Positions 43,066 to 54,458 of a DNA stretch of 64,000 bases are shown here, piece after piece. Made by a program: the position numbers and the translations under genes. The notes below the pieces were generated by a model that had not been told where the DNA came from, did not search any database, and was given only the letters and a program-made list of their open reading frames with translations. The stretch is from Callorhinus ursinus. Taxonomy: Eukaryota > Chordata > Mammalia > Carnivora > Otariidae. The first letter of the stretch is position 1, and each line of letters opens with the position of its first letter. The stretch lies in NCBI RefSeq assembly GCF_003265705.1, contig NW_020312827.1:23292896-23356895 (forward strand), given 5' to 3'.

Positions 43066-43804
43066 TATTCTCAAGGAAATTCCATTTGTCCTTGCCTATA
43101 CCCTCCCCCATTGTTCCTACCTACATGGCCATGGCCTCCTGACCTTGACTGGCATCCACTTCTTCTGTGCTTCCGTCCACGAGCCATCACAGTGACACCT
43201 CCCAATTTAGCATCATGTATGAACGTCATTACCAGGAGCTTAGTCGTTCTTCCCAGATCATTAAGTGATGGTGACTAAATTGGGTCTTCTCACCTGACCC
43301 CATCATATCCTTTGCCCCCATCTCCCAGCCAGTTCCCACTCTGAGTGGCATGGTTTCCACCCTGGCCAATTTGAATTAATTTCCTAGGCAAGATTTCAGG
43401 CCATTTCTCCTTCAAGTGATTTTACTAAAATCTAGATATATTACATCCACTGCATAGTTCTCACCTTCTGGAACTGTGATTTGCTTTTTTATACTGATCA
43501 AAATGTCCTGACATGATTTGTTCTTTTATAAATGCCCTCTCTTTGCTTTTCTCTGTTTCATTGACATTGTAAATTTCCAACATTGCCTAATCTCTTAATT
43601 TGGTTTTGTTATTTATACTTGGGAATGAAGGTGGATTTAAAGGCAATGGCTTCTTTAACGTGAAGACTTCTTCCCTTGTGAAAACACAATGGTTCTTAGA
43701 TTGCTGTATTTTTTTTCTTCCCTTCCCAACCTCTGACAGCTGTATTAACGGATTATGACCAGGACGTATCTCCATGTGAGCAGGTGCCTTGGCTGTCCGA
43801 TCCC
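43066..43804. other. unassigned non-coding sequence
   Basis: No gene or repeat I can name. Confidence 0.4.
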
Positions 43805-43880
43805 ATACCCACACCCCCTGTATCCCAGCACCCACCCCAATGCCAGGCATGTAGTAGGTGCTCAGTGAATATCTGCATGG
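43805..43880 (+). mobile_element. L2 LINE 3' end
   Basis: CCAATGCCAGGCATGTAGTA followed by GGTGCTCAGTGAATATCTGC is the L2 3' UTR. Confidence 0.6.
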
Positions 43881-44029
43881 ACCAGATATACTTTGCCATG
43901 TACACAGTCCTTCCATATCCATTCTCTCATCAGATCCTCACATCCCATGTGATGGGCAGGGAGGATACCGTTATCCCCAGGGCACCGATGAGAAGACAGA
44001 GCTTCTGAGAGGTTGAAGGCAACAGAGTA
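43876..44029 (-). mobile_element. MIR SINE relic, antisense
   Basis: TCTCATCAGATCCTCACATC, ACCGTTATCCCCAGGGCACC, GATGAGAAGACAGAGCTTC and TGAGAGGTTGAAGGCAAC follow the reverse MIR. It abuts a sense MIR at 44030. Confidence 0.7.
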
Positions 44030-44250
44030 GAGTGGTTAAGAGCTCAGGATTGGCAGAGAGGCCTGAGTTCCAACCCAGCTCCTGTTTCTCATAGTTACCA
44101 CGCGCTAGTTTGTTAACATCCCTGAACCTGTTTTCTTGTCTGCAATAGGAGAATAACAGTAGTACCTAGTTCTTGGTGCTGCAGATGGAAGTAAGATCAT
44201 GGCAATAAAGTACTCCATCTCTGGCACTTGATACGCCAATGCTACGTTTC
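44030..44250 (+). mobile_element. MIR SINE relic, near full length
   Basis: GTAGAGTGGTTAAGAGCTCA, GAGTTCCAACCCAGCTCCTG, ATAGGAGAATAACAGTAGTA, CCTAGTTCTTGGTGCTGCAG and a CTCTGGCACTTGATACGCCA tail. The preserved head AGTGGTTAAGAGC is clear. Confidence 0.9.
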
Positions 44251-44264
44251 TAGAAACTGTTCAT

Positions 44265-44335
44265 AGTTGGTAAGTCCAGAGCTGGAACCACAACCCAGGT
44301 CTCCTGCTAGTTCCAATACCCAAACTGACACCCCA
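44265..44335 (-). mobile_element. MIR SINE fragment, antisense
   Basis: GTAAGTCCAGAGCTGGAACC and ACAACCCAGGTCTCCTGCTA match 'AGTGGCAGAGCTGGGATTCGAACCCAGG'. Small piece. Confidence 0.6.
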
Positions 44336-45149
44336 CGAGCCTTTGTACAGTAACCATGGTGATGGGGACCTTTCAGCATCCTAGGACTGGCCTTCCACTT
44401 GCAGCCTGCCACAGGCGAGGTCAGGGCCCGCACACCTTCGCTGGGCCTGGGGTGTAACACTGTCCTGACGTGAGAACATTTGCACAGACACAGCACTACT
44501 GCAGGACCTGCAGCGTCTGACCACAAGCTCCTTCCAGTCTGGCCTCTTCCCTCCTACTACAACAGACCTATCCACTGATCCGCCCCTGCCACCGTGCGGC
44601 TTTGGGAGGACTCGCTCCTTTCCATTCACTGTGTACTTTACAGTTTATAAACGCTTTTCACTTGATCTCCCAACAGACCAGGGGCAGGCCAGGCAGGGTC
44701 CTAACTTCCTTTGTGTGTACTGTGACTTCCTCAAGCTTCACAGCCAGAAACGCAGAACCCCGGGGCTCCTCTGTCCACAGCAGAGCTCTTGGATTTGGGC
44801 TTTCTCTTCACTGCCTTCAACTCACCTTCTTCTGTGTGGCTCTTCTCTTCTACCCCTGTTCTCAATTTCCATAGCCCCCACACCACCTTACTTTGTCCTC
44901 CACAAAAAAAATACTACCTGGATTATGTCCAAAAGTTGGACCTGGGAAGATATGTAACATTTTAAGTTCACGCTTAACTTCTCAAGTTCTTTTCCTATGA
45001 GCCCCCCATCTCTTGGTTATATATTTATGCCTCGCACTTTAAGAAACTTTGCACAAAGCTAGTTAATCAGATACAGCCTATCTACCATCCTTTAATCATC
45101 AAGCATCTATCTGTAGGAGGCATTATGGTGGTCACATCACAAGGAGTAG
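44336..45149. other. mostly unassigned; possible antisense MIR-like piece
   Basis: TTTACAGTTTATAAACGCTT, TGATCTCCCAACAGACCAGG and CTTCACAGCCAGAAACGCAG (44635-44760) faintly resemble antisense MIR3. Frames of 82-108 aa on both strands overlap and have no domain. Confidence 0.35.
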
Positions 45150-45640
45150 AAAAGGAGGTGCCTAGCCCCTAAGAATTTACAGACTGGTTGAGGAGACATG
45201 AAGAAAGAGATATAAACCATAGAAGGGGAAGATACAGGGTAAGTGGCCACTTCCAGCTCTGGACTTACCAACTATGAAAAGGGGCATAACGGCAGTAGAA
45301 ATCTCTACGACATTGTGAAGAGCCGAGATGGTCAGGCAAAGGGTCCCAGAAGAAGTGACACTTGAATTAAACTTCAACACATGCTAGAATTGGGGAGAAG
45401 GTATCCAAGATAAGGGGAACAGCATAAGCAGAGCTCTGGAGACAAAATGGCACCTGGGATATTGGAGGGTCATGAGTTAGCAGGGTCTGATTCCAGCAAA
45501 GGGATCCATTAAAAGGGATGGATGCTGAGGTTAGACCAAACTGTGGCAAACCGAATGCCAGCCTAAAGAGCTTGGACTTTATCCAGTAAGGATATCCTGC
45601 AAGGGGAGTGGTGGGCATCAAAAGTGTTTTGTTGGCAGAG
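45150..45640 (-). mobile_element. L2 LINE relic, antisense
   Basis: AAGAATTTACAGACTGGTTG, AGTGACACTTGAATTAAACT, AAGGGGAACAGCATAAGCAG, CTAAAGAGCTTGGACTTTAT and GGAGTGGTGGGCATCAAAAG follow the reversed L2 ORF2/3' UTR. Frames on both strands are remnants. Confidence 0.7.
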
Positions 45641-45969
45641 TGACATATGGGGCACAGAGTTTAGGGAAGATTCTCCTACAAAAGAGAGTATATTAAGGCA
45701 GGACACATGACAGAGACCATCAGAGAACAAAGAGAAATTTAATAGGGCTACACAACAGAGTGCAATACAGCTGTTGGAGCACAAGGGCTCCAGAGTGCAT
45801 TTCCACAGAGTGCCGGGGCAAGGGGGAGGGCACAAGAGACGCGTGTTCAAACAGCGCTAGAATCTAGGAGAAATGATCACTCCTCTCAAGATAGCCGGGG
45901 AGTGCAACCCCTGTTCTACTCCCCTGCTTTTTCCTAACACCCTCGGCATCTGCAATTACGTTTGACAGC

Positions 45970-46085
45970 TTTCTTCCCCCAAAGGGTTGTAAGCATTCTG
46001 AAGCAAGGTTCAGGCCTATCTTACTCATGCCATACCCCAGCCCCTAAAAACCCTTAGAGGCTCAATAAAGTTTTCCAGCTTGCAT
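45970..46085 (+). mobile_element. L2 LINE 3' end
   Basis: TTGTAAGCATTCTGAAGCAA, GGTTCAGGCCTATCTTACTC and AGAGGCTCAATAAAGTTTTC fit the L2 3' UTR. Confidence 0.6.
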
Positions 46086-47059
46086 GAAAGTGAGATTCAA
46101 GAGCCAATTAAGAACGCAAAGCTGCTCTAGAGATTGAGGTAGTATGGTAGGAAGGAATGAGAAGTGTGGAAGAGACAAGAGTTTGATTTTAAACTCACTG
46201 AAGAAGGTCAAGAGTCAAAAGTGGAAAACATCTACTGGAAGTCCCCACCTGATATGCCCTCCGAGCCCTCCTTCATCTGAAGGTTCCCTTCAGGTAGTTA
46301 ACTCCTGGTTGTCCAGTAACACAATCTCCAAATCCCTGATACCCAGCACACAACAGATGCTCAACAAGTGGATTTAGAAGGGTGGACCCGTGATGGTCTG
46401 AAGCCCATGGAAACCACGAAGGCACAATGCACTGTCAAATACGTAGCTCTGTCTATACTGGCTCAGGGACCTTGAAACTTCAAAACTATGGAGCGGAGAA
46501 GAATGCCTGGCCCCTCCTCCCCTCCCTCCACCATGGAACCAGAGATCCTGCCTTGATGACTAAAGACAAAAATGTACAAAACATCTAGACCTGCCGTGAT
46601 TTGCTTCAGGCAAGTGTCTCAGAAAAGTTTTAGCAAGGAGAACTAAGTTAAATCTCACAGACAGCCTTGAGGGAAATTTCATAAAACTCATTGTGCTCAC
46701 TAAAGAGCAGGGGACAGGAAGAGAAAGAGAGGAAAATAGAGTTTGCACCTAAAAATACTTATAAACCAGAAAGAAAACAGAGACAGGACAGGAGAGTGTG
46801 AAAAGGGGCATAACGGTTCTTTATGGAGAACAGTTTGGCTCTGTCTTTAAGGGTGGTTGTAATCCCCTGAACTATTTGCTTATCCCTTGTTTGCCTTGGG
46901 AAAGTTCTTAAATGTCTTTATCACATTTACTACTTTGGGGCAGTGGGAAGAATGCAAGATGGGGGTATGATAGCACCCTGGACCTGAATCGCAGCTAAGA
47001 TAATTCAAAACTGGGTGGCCTTTGGTGCGACCACGAATCACCTTAAAACTTCAACTTTT
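46086..47059. other. unassigned non-coding sequence
   Basis: No gene or named repeat beyond a possible L2-like end near 46325-46375. Confidence 0.4.
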
Positions 47060-47497
47060 GGGGCACCTGGGTGGTTCAGTCGGTTAAGCGTCTGCCTTTG
47101 GCTCAGGTCAGGATCCCAGGGTCCTGGGATCAAGCCCCACATCGGGCTCCCTGCTCCACGGGAAGCCTGCTTCTCCCTCTCTCACTCCCCCTGCTTGTAT
47201 TCCCTCTCTCACTGTCTCTCTCTCTCTCTCTCTCTCTGTCAAATAAATAAATAAAAATCATTTTTTTAAGATTTTTATTTATTTATGTGAGAGAGAGAGA
47301 GAGAGAGAGAATGAGAGACAGAGAGCACGAGAGGGAAGAGGGTCAGAGGGAGAAGCAGACTCCCCGCTGAGCAGGGAACCCGATATGGGACTCGATCCCG
47401 GGACTCCAGGATCATGACCCAAGCCGAAGGCAGTCGCTTAACCAACTGAGCCACCCAGGCGCCCAAATAAATAAAAATCTTAAAAAAAAAAAAAAAA
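47060..47497 (+). mobile_element. carnivore SINE, sense, split in its tail by another SINE
   Basis: Head GGGGCACCTGGGTGGTTCAG, full tRNA-like region, CTCCACGGGAAGCCTGCTTC, TC tract and tail AAATAAATAAATAAAAATC. The tail is cut at 47259 by a second SINE and resumes at 47465-47497. The outer target-site copies are near TTCAACTTTT (47050-47059) and CTCAACTTCC (47498-47507). Confidence 0.94.
47260..47464 (-). mobile_element. carnivore SINE, antisense, nested in a sense SINE
   Basis: ATTTTTTTAAGATTTTTATT, GA tract, GCAGACTCCCCGCTGAGCAG and GAGCCACCCAGGCGCCC. A perfect 15-bp target-site duplication, AAATAAATAAAAATC (47245-47259 and 47465-47479), is the tail of the host SINE. The order of events is therefore certain. 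Confidence 0.97.
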
Positions 47498-48224
47498 CTC
47501 AACTTCCCCATCAGCGAAATGGGAACAATGGAAGCTCCCTCACTGGATTATTGTGCCAATGCAATGGCCGGTGCACATTCGGCTCGAGAAATCCACACCA
47601 CATCCTTGACACCTGTGGTGTCCAGACCAACACTGTGAGTCGGCTGGTGCCTTCTTCCCCCTCTCCCTTCAGACCCACTGGGAAATTATGGGATTAAAAG
47701 AAATCACAGACACAAGCATTTTTGGATCCTCTGACCACATGCTAGGTAAATATTAACATTCTTCTTATGAACAGCAAGGTAAAGGGTCTTATTTGGATTA
47801 TTCTAAAGGCAAATTAGCTGAAGCCAAGGTGTCTGGTCTGGAGCAGATAAGGTCAAATCTCGCACAGACGACCTCAAGCCTGCTCAGAGGCTCCTGTGTG
47901 GAGAAGATTAACGCCCACTACGCGCTTCTGGGACCCCAGTGATGGAATAAATAATTCATTTCCAACCCTGTTTCTCCTCCTGCTGCCTAAATTCAGATTT
48001 AAGTTTCAAACGCTTCCATTTGTAACTATAATAACAACCAACGTCCTGGCGACCCCCCACCCCCCGACACCACACCACCAAGTGGTGTCTGTCTATTCTC
48101 TCTGACACTCCTGCAGCTGGGTTAGTCCCCAGGGAAGCCTGAAGACGCACACTTTAACCCTTCTCAGAGCGGATTGAATAACTAGCTCTACTTACGGCTG
48201 TTTACTCGGTATCCCTGAAGACAC
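47498..48224. other. unassigned, repeat-poor sequence
   Basis: Between 47720 and 47990 the sequence (GGTAAATATTAACATTC, GGCAAATTAGCTGAAG, GTGATGGAATAAATAATTC) looks repeat-free and may be conserved; the evidence is weak. CCCC runs at 48051-48066. Confidence 0.35.
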
Positions 48225-48300
48225 CGGACACTCTCCAGTGAGAACCTGCATTTTAACAAGATGTCCCAGGTAAACACCTGAAACCAGGCACCTGCCAGGT
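48225..48300 (+). mobile_element. hAT-Charlie relic fragment
   Basis: GTGAGAACCTGCATTTTAAC followed by AAGATGTCCCAGGTAAACAC matches the right third of a MER5/MER20 element. Confidence 0.5.
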
Positions 48301-49338
48301 GGAAATCGGAACCAAGCTTTGTCATAAATCCATTAGCCAACATAGGCACAGGCCACCAATTGTGAAATACGAGCCACCTAATTCACTTTTGTTCCTCCAG
48401 CAGCCACTCCAAGCTTTTTTTTATCCTCCCTCTAGTCCAAATAAAACAATGGAGTCAATCAGACAGTTAAATGTCCTGCTTCGTTCTTTCGGCAGATTAT
48501 ATTTCCTAGGCATTTTCTCCTCTCTGCTGTTGTTTAGATGATTCCTACTGGGGAATTATATGGACAGGAAATAGGGGGAATTAGATCAAAAAAGGCTGAA
48601 CAGAACACAGGGAGGGCCAGACCACTACTGCATGTGCAGAGCGAACTTGACTGAGGTCACACCCAGGGGAAGCTCATGGGCAGGGCCCAGCCCCAGGCTG
48701 GCAAGAACGTATGTCATCACCACCACGGGTCCCCCGGGCCTCCAGCAATCACTCATGCATAAGGGGAAGCTCTTGGGAATTTGAACGAGGGGTGGGCCTT
48801 GAGGCTAGAACACATAGAATGTTCTTACCTGTTGATAATTACCACCAGCATAGAACTGGAGTTTGGGAGTTGGGTAGACCCATTTCCCAGAAATGGGTCC
48901 CAGAGGTGATTTGTTGGAGAAACGGGCTTTTTTAGGAACATGAGGGAGAGACTGGTAGAGATGGAAACGCCACTTTTCTCTCCTGGTGGGAATGATGAAA
49001 TGGTACCTGAGTACCTGTCACGGATGCCGTGATTGAATGTTCCCCAGGCTCCTGGGAACTAAGCCAATGTCATCGTACCCCATACAGACTCAGAGATAGA
49101 GGCGAAGAGTATCACTCCACCTCTATTAGCCAAGGAGGAGGAGAAGGTTTGAGTTTCACTAGGCACCTGTTTGGTCGCCTGAAGGTTACAAGCGATTCCT
49201 CAGAATTTGAGTCCCAGCTCCCCCACCTGCTTCCAGAGACACGCTGCTCTCCTCTTTTGCATTCTGACTTTTTAAAGAACCAAATGGCCATACTTGCAAG
49301 ATCGTGCAAGGTGACAGCCTGAGAGACTTCCTCGTCCA
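48301..49338. other. unassigned non-coding sequence
   Basis: Includes a repeat-free part (48390-48550: AAAACAATGGAGTCAATCAG, CAGACAGTTAAATGTCC) that might be regulatory. The 97-aa frame at 49029-49322 has no domain. Confidence 0.35.
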
Positions 49339-49502
49339 CAGCGTGGACCCCAGTCCAGCAGCAGTATGGGCATCCCCCCACCCCAGAAGCCTGTCAGAAA
49401 TGCAGCATCTCAGGCTCTAGCCTGACCCTCCCCGAGGAGAACCCGCATCTTAACAAAAGGTTCGGATGATGCACATGCACACGCAACTGTGAGAAGCCTT
49501 GG
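49339..49502 (+). mobile_element. hAT-Charlie relic (MER20/MER5 group)
   Basis: CAGCGTGGACCCCAGTCCAG, CTGTCAGAAATGCAGCATCT, GAGAACCCGCATCTTAACAA and GCAACTGTGAGAAGCCTT follow the MER20 order. Confidence 0.7.
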
Positions 49503-50409
49503 CCTAAAAGCGGTTTCGGATAGGTCAAATGCAACCTTGTTGGGAAGGGGTAGCAGCGGTCCATTAAAGAGGGGGCTTCGCCCTCGAGGGCTTGGTCTGC
49601 AGGCAATAACCACATCCTCCCAACCGCTGTGACTCAAGACCCATTCGGTTCTGCCTGCCCCACTGGCTGCCCCTTCGGCAAAGGCCCCTGCCACAGGGGG
49701 GTGGAAGACAGGTGATGGGAGTGGTAGCTAACATCAGCAGTGACACAGGGGAGGCAATGCCTCCGAAGCCCAGACAAAATGTGCGGCTGAGAATTAGGTC
49801 AGTGTGCCAAGGGGCAGCAGCTGATTAAGCAGCAGCTAAAAAGAAAGACTCCGTGAATGAGGCAAGGCATTGGAGAAAGAGATATTTACTGAGAGCCACT
49901 CTGTTAAAAACACACTTGAGAGGAGAGGGCTGCCTCACTCGGCTATCCATCAGTAGCAACCCATGTCAGCTCACCCAAGCAGAGGCCTGAGATCGGGCAG
50001 GAAGCAAAGACTCTGTCTGAGCACTTTTCACCTGAAGCAAGCTGTGCCTGGCATTCCGTCCACTCCCGTGGACCTTATCCCTGCCTCCTTTCACATCAGT
50101 GAAGAAAGATCCCAAGATACTGATTCCCTCATTACATGGATGCCGGGATTCCAGCAGCCTTTCCTCCAGGCTCTGTGCTTCCAAACAGAACCTCTGCTGG
50201 GGCACACACTCCCCCCACGGACGCCCCCTCCTCATGCAATAGGAGCATCTGACAGCCAGAGGGACAGGGTGAAAGACACACACCCAGAGGTTCCTGACTC
50301 CTGATTAACAACATGGTTGGCTTTGGCTTCGGATTTTTCAGTCTCCCATTCGGGTGCAGTTGGCTTCTGCTACACAATATCCAATCCCCAATTCCCAAAA
50401 TTTGGGGTC
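49503..50409. other. unassigned, somewhat GC-rich sequence
   Basis: Contains the 12-bp palindrome GCCCTCGAGGGC (49580-49591). Frames of 94-113 aa overlap on both strands without domains. CpG is too sparse for an island. Confidence 0.4.
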
Positions 50410-50872
50410 CAATATCCAGCATCCCCCTGAATCTCATGTGCTGCAGGAAAAGCCCAGTCTCTCCCTTAATTCCGGAATTTGAGCATATGAGTCAGGCCTA
50501 AGATACCAGTGAAATCCATCCCTCTGACTACGGGATTGGGTCAGAGAGAAACATGGGACTTCAGCTGGTCCAATTATTTGGAAGCCCCGGGATTTCTGCT
50601 GAAATCTTCTTCGCTTCCGTGAATCTAAAAGCAAATCACCCTGGGAATGGCCGTCTGCCCTCTTGGGATCACAAGGGAAGCAGCCTGCCAAGAAGGAAGC
50701 CAACACCAAGAAAGCGAAGCCAAAAAATGGGCGAAGTGAGACAGTAGGTCTTGGTCAAATCCTTTGAGTTACTAGACTTTTCAAGAACTGAGCCCATAAA
50801 TCCCCTTTGTTGTTTAAGGCAGCTAAGCTGAAAGTTCTGTTATTTGCAGCTGAAAGCATCCTAACTGACATA
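50410..50872 (+). mobile_element. LTR-like relic (MLT1 type)
   Basis: CTCCCTTAATTCCGGAATTT, GGGACTTCAGCTGGTCCAAT, GCCAACACCAAGAAAGCGAA, GAGCCCATAAATCCCCTTTG and TTCTGTTATTTGCAGCTGAA with a CTAACTGACATA end. The 'GAGCCAATAAATTC ... CTGTTACTTGCAACCAAAAG ... CTGACTGATAC' ending is typical of MaLR-type LTRs. Confidence 0.55.
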
Positions 50873-52439
50873 CCAGGTAAATAAATCATTCCCTGCTGGG
50901 AAGAAAGATAATGTCTCACGAAAATTCCCTTGGCCTGGGCATATATTAGACCTTCCCAGCTCTCTGCTCCCCTCCAAATAGATGGTCAGACCAAAAAAAT
51001 AAAGAAAGAAAAAATAATAATAAAGAAAAATAAACCTCTCAGATGAAGAAGCTGGTGAAACAAGCTGCAGAGAGGAACAGAAACTTTGCTGTCCCCGCTC
51101 CTGCATCCCCAGCTCTTTGAAACAATAACCTCAAACCAGTTTAGGTTTTTAATCCCCTTTCTTTCATTAGGAGTTTCTTCCTTCACACCATCTAGGAATT
51201 TAAATATCAGAAGCAAAACGTCCACCCCCGCCTCTCCCCCCCCACCCCATCCTGCGGCCCTCCTCTAAGTCTCCAGTCCCTCCTTCACTATATTTAAAGC
51301 TTGTGGAGGCAGCCTTTCTTCTAATCTCAGTGCAGTGCTCCCGGCTCTCTCCTAATCCCTCCACCTGTGAGATAATTGCTGGTATTTAGGAGAAAACTCA
51401 ATAGTAATCATAGACTTGCGCACAAAGACACAAAAAGAGGCAGATAAAACAGGAGAAAGAAAAGAGTCACAGCCCAGAATTATCCACACTCCGACATCCA
51501 TTCCAGAAGTACAACACGGCCAAAGGGATAAAGGCACGACTTTACAGGAAGGGGGTGCATTTCAAAATACCGTGGTTTTAATGGTTCCTATACGTACACT
51601 AGAGTAAGAGAATAGGAATGTAAGCACTAAAAGGGCTTGCCATTATTTAACTATTCACAAGTCAGCCACAAATTATAAGCAAGCCTACCAAACTTGGACT
51701 CCTATTTATTATTGTCTTTATGCAACAAGAAAAGTCTCTTAATCAAGGGTGTCCCTTGTGAAGTGATGAAGAGGGGAAAAAAAGATGCTGAGATATTCTT
51801 ACCCAACAATCAGAATAAAACAAAATGCTATTGAACCAGGCATCTGGCCCCACTTCCTTAACGTAGGCTAAGATCCCCACTACACTTCTAGCTTTTGGTT
51901 TATGGATGCAAAATTGAGATTAAATCCCTTAAAAAAATTATAATAAAAATTCATGTATAACAAGTAGGTTTACAAGCTAAGATCAATATGGAATTTGTTT
52001 TCAACAAAATATATTGAATAGAGTCAGACACTCCCTTTTTGGTTTGCTTTATTCCTTAGAGTTGGCTAGAGCACTGTAGGTCTCCAACTTGCCTGAATCC
52101 AAGAATAATTTAGACCTGCAGATTCTGTGGTTCTAAGCAGAAACTAAAAGTCTTTAATTTCACACGTTCCTGGGGTGATTCTTAGGACTTTGAGAAACAT
52201 CACAGTAACTCTGAAGGGTTTTATTTCAAATGAAATATATGTACATATTACAGAAAAAGGAAGGGGCAGGGATCCTCCATCTCTTAGAAACCACTGGGGC
52301 CATTCTGTTCATTAGTTTGAAGGAAGGTAAGCCGCAGAATTCTACCAGGCCTGACACAAGACGACACAAGAACAGAACACAACTCACCCACTGGGACAGA
52401 GACTGCCGCTACATCTGCCAAACCCCTTTCCCTGTCGTT
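50873..52439. other. unassigned non-coding sequence
   Basis: A-rich tract at 50993-51034, C-rich run at 51224-51250 and AT-rich sequence around 51360-52050. The last may include conserved DNA (GATAATTGCTGGTATTTAGG near 51370). No gene. Confidence 0.35.
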
Positions 52440-52815
52440 CAGGGCACACAGCTAAGTTACCTTTCCCAGCCTCCTTTGCAGTCAGGTGGGATCATGGGAT
52501 TGGGTTCTGGCCAATAGTAAGTGGTACACACTACTTCCAGGCTTGACCCTTTAAAAAAAAAAAAAAAATCCTTCAAGTTCCCTCGGCTTCTCCCTCTCTC
52601 TCCATCTGCCAGTGGAATGCAATAAAGGACAATGTTCCAGAAAATGACAAAGCCACAGGATGGAAGGTGCCTGAATGACTGTGTGGACCAGAGACCCCTC
52701 CTCCACCACACACCAATCTGCACTGTAAAGCGTGATGTGAGTAAGACACTTGTTAGCATTAACCTCCTGGGTTTTGGGGACTGTTTGTCACAGCAATTAA
52801 TCTATGCTAACACTC
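52440..52815 (+). mobile_element. MLT1-like LTR relic
   Basis: CACAGCTAAGTTACCTTTCC, CAGCCTCCTTTGCAGTCAGG, GGGTTCTGGCCAATAGTAAG, CCACAGGATGGAAGGTGCCT, GAATGACTGTGTGGACCAGA, and the end GTTTGTCACAGCAATTAATC. Same family as the element at 2540. An A run (52554-52568) has grown in it. Confidence 0.65.
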
Positions 52816-53079
52816 ACCAAGACTTCACTGTACCTCTCCATTTTATCCGGTTCCCAGCCTTCTCCCCAGACTTCAGGCTCAGGTAAACACAGACCAATTG
52901 GGAAACAAGCCACAAGTAGCTGCCACAGCATGTCAGGATAGTATCTCAACCTCACAGGAAACTACTTGCCCCTAGAAAAAGGCTCTCACATTTTAAGTAT
53001 CATTTGGTACAAAGCCCAAAACAAAAGGAAAAAAAATATGAATAGCTTTTGGAATTCATTATAAAGGTGTTTTCCTCCT
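52816..53079. other. unassigned non-coding sequence
   Basis: No gene or named repeat. Confidence 0.35.
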
Positions 53080-53165
53080 ACCATATTGTGAGCTGCTTAA
53101 GAACAAAGACTGATTTTTATTCATTTTGTGTATCCCTTGTGCTCAGTGCTTGTTAAATTCAATTG
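53080..53165 (+). mobile_element. L2 LINE 3' end
   Basis: CCATATTGTGAGCTGCTTAA, CATTTTGTGTATCCCTTGTG and CTCAGTGCTTGTTAAATTC fit the L2 3' UTR. Confidence 0.6.
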
Positions 53166-53219
53166 TACTTTGTTGTTATTGTCAACAATGGAGGGAACAT
53201 ATTATTTATTAAAATTACA

Positions 53220-53410
53220 GCAAGAGCCAGACCTCTTGTTAGGCACTTAACATGTGTTACTTCACTTCTCAATTTACCACAAGTAAAACAATGTATTATT
53301 TATAATACACTACATGTAATATTATCTATATGCATTGTTAAGAATATCTTACATTGATGTATCATTATCCCCATTTATGGAAGGGAAAACTGACATTCAA
53401 TAAAATTAAT
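53220..53410 (-). mobile_element. MIR SINE relic, antisense
   Basis: TTAGGCACTTAACATGTGTT, ATTATCCCCATTTATGGAAG and GGGAAAACTGACATTCAATA are reverse MIR. The middle is AT-expanded. Confidence 0.6.
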
Positions 53411-53439
53411 GGAAGTGATGGTACATCGTTATGTAGAAT

Positions 53440-53600
53440 CAGCTTCAGCTTAGGGGTTCAGGGAAAGCTAAGCTTATCTTGGTCCTGCTACTAGCTCTGT
53501 AACTTGTTTTGCAACCTTGGACTTCTGTTTTTTTATCTGTGAAAATGGGAGTAATGCCATGCAATCATTGAGAGATTTCTTTAAAGTGACATGAGAAATA
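53440..53600 (+). mobile_element. MIR SINE relic
   Basis: CTACTAGCTCTGTAACTTGT, CAACCTTGGACTTCTG, GAAAATGGGAGTAATGCCAT and TTGAGAGATTTCTTTAAAG follow MIR order. Confidence 0.7.
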
Positions 53601-54458
53601 AAGTTTAAAAAAAAATTGCTTCACATAGAGAAGAACTGGTAGAGAAACTTAAGGATCATTTGAGGCAAAATAAACCATTTCCAAGAAGGAAGAGGCACTG
53701 GCTCTTACCTCTAAAACAAACTGCCAAGCAAGGGCCAACAGAAGAGCCAGTAAACGGAAATGCAACCACTTACCTCAAGGGAGAACCGTCCTATCTCTGT
53801 CCACTAAATGGATGAAACAAAAAATGCATAAAAGGCTTCCAGCTACGGGGTTGGCCAGAAAGGGCATAAAGGATGCAAGAGAGCAAGTGAGGCTGTGAAT
53901 TCTCAGATGTATTTTTTTTCCTGTTATTTTTGGAGGAGAGCCGATGAAAACAGGAAGGGATCTGGAAAGTTGACAAAAATCATTATTCTCCACAAATTAC
54001 TTTAACCTTGCCTCGTCAGTGACCTTCACACTACCACTGGTTTAATGACATTTATTTCAACAGTAGCTGATTTCACTATTAAACAGAGATGCAGAGCACA
54101 AGATAATACAACTAAATCACTCTTGTAAATATTTAATATCATTGCTTTTCTTTTTTTCCTTTTAACAAATCACTATCAAAGCTGAGCACATAATAGAAAA
54201 CACAATTATTTATTCTATCCTGGAAAAAAAGCTTAGTGCTCATGCATTTTATCTATCTAGTTCTCCAAATGACTTTGACACTTGAGAGCCCTTGTGATCA
54301 AAACAGTCTAAAGGAAGGTGGTTTGGCAAAAATTTAAGAACTGATTTCATGTGTTGATCAACATCCCCCAAAAGTGCCTCGTGGAAGGACACTAAACTTA
54401 ATCCATCAGACCCCTGGCAAACCCTAAAGTAGAAAACTATTTTTAAAAGAAAACAAAG
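53601..54458. other. unassigned AT-rich sequence
   Basis: From 53995 to 54180 there are homeodomain/SOX-like cores (GGTTTAATGACATTTATTTC, GTAAATATTTAATATCATTG) without repeats. Possibly conserved, weak evidence. Confidence 0.35.

Noticed and set aside
42757..43278. 173-aa plus-strand open frame, the longest in the window
   Set aside because: It crosses a decayed L2 fragment and unassigned flanks, with no domain or splice context.
46525..46560. Kozak-like CCACCATGG
   Set aside because: The frame stops after a few codons.
49580..49591. 12-bp palindrome GCCCTCGAGGGC
   Set aside because: Short, isolated and without flanking structure; expected at this length by chance in a GC-rich patch.
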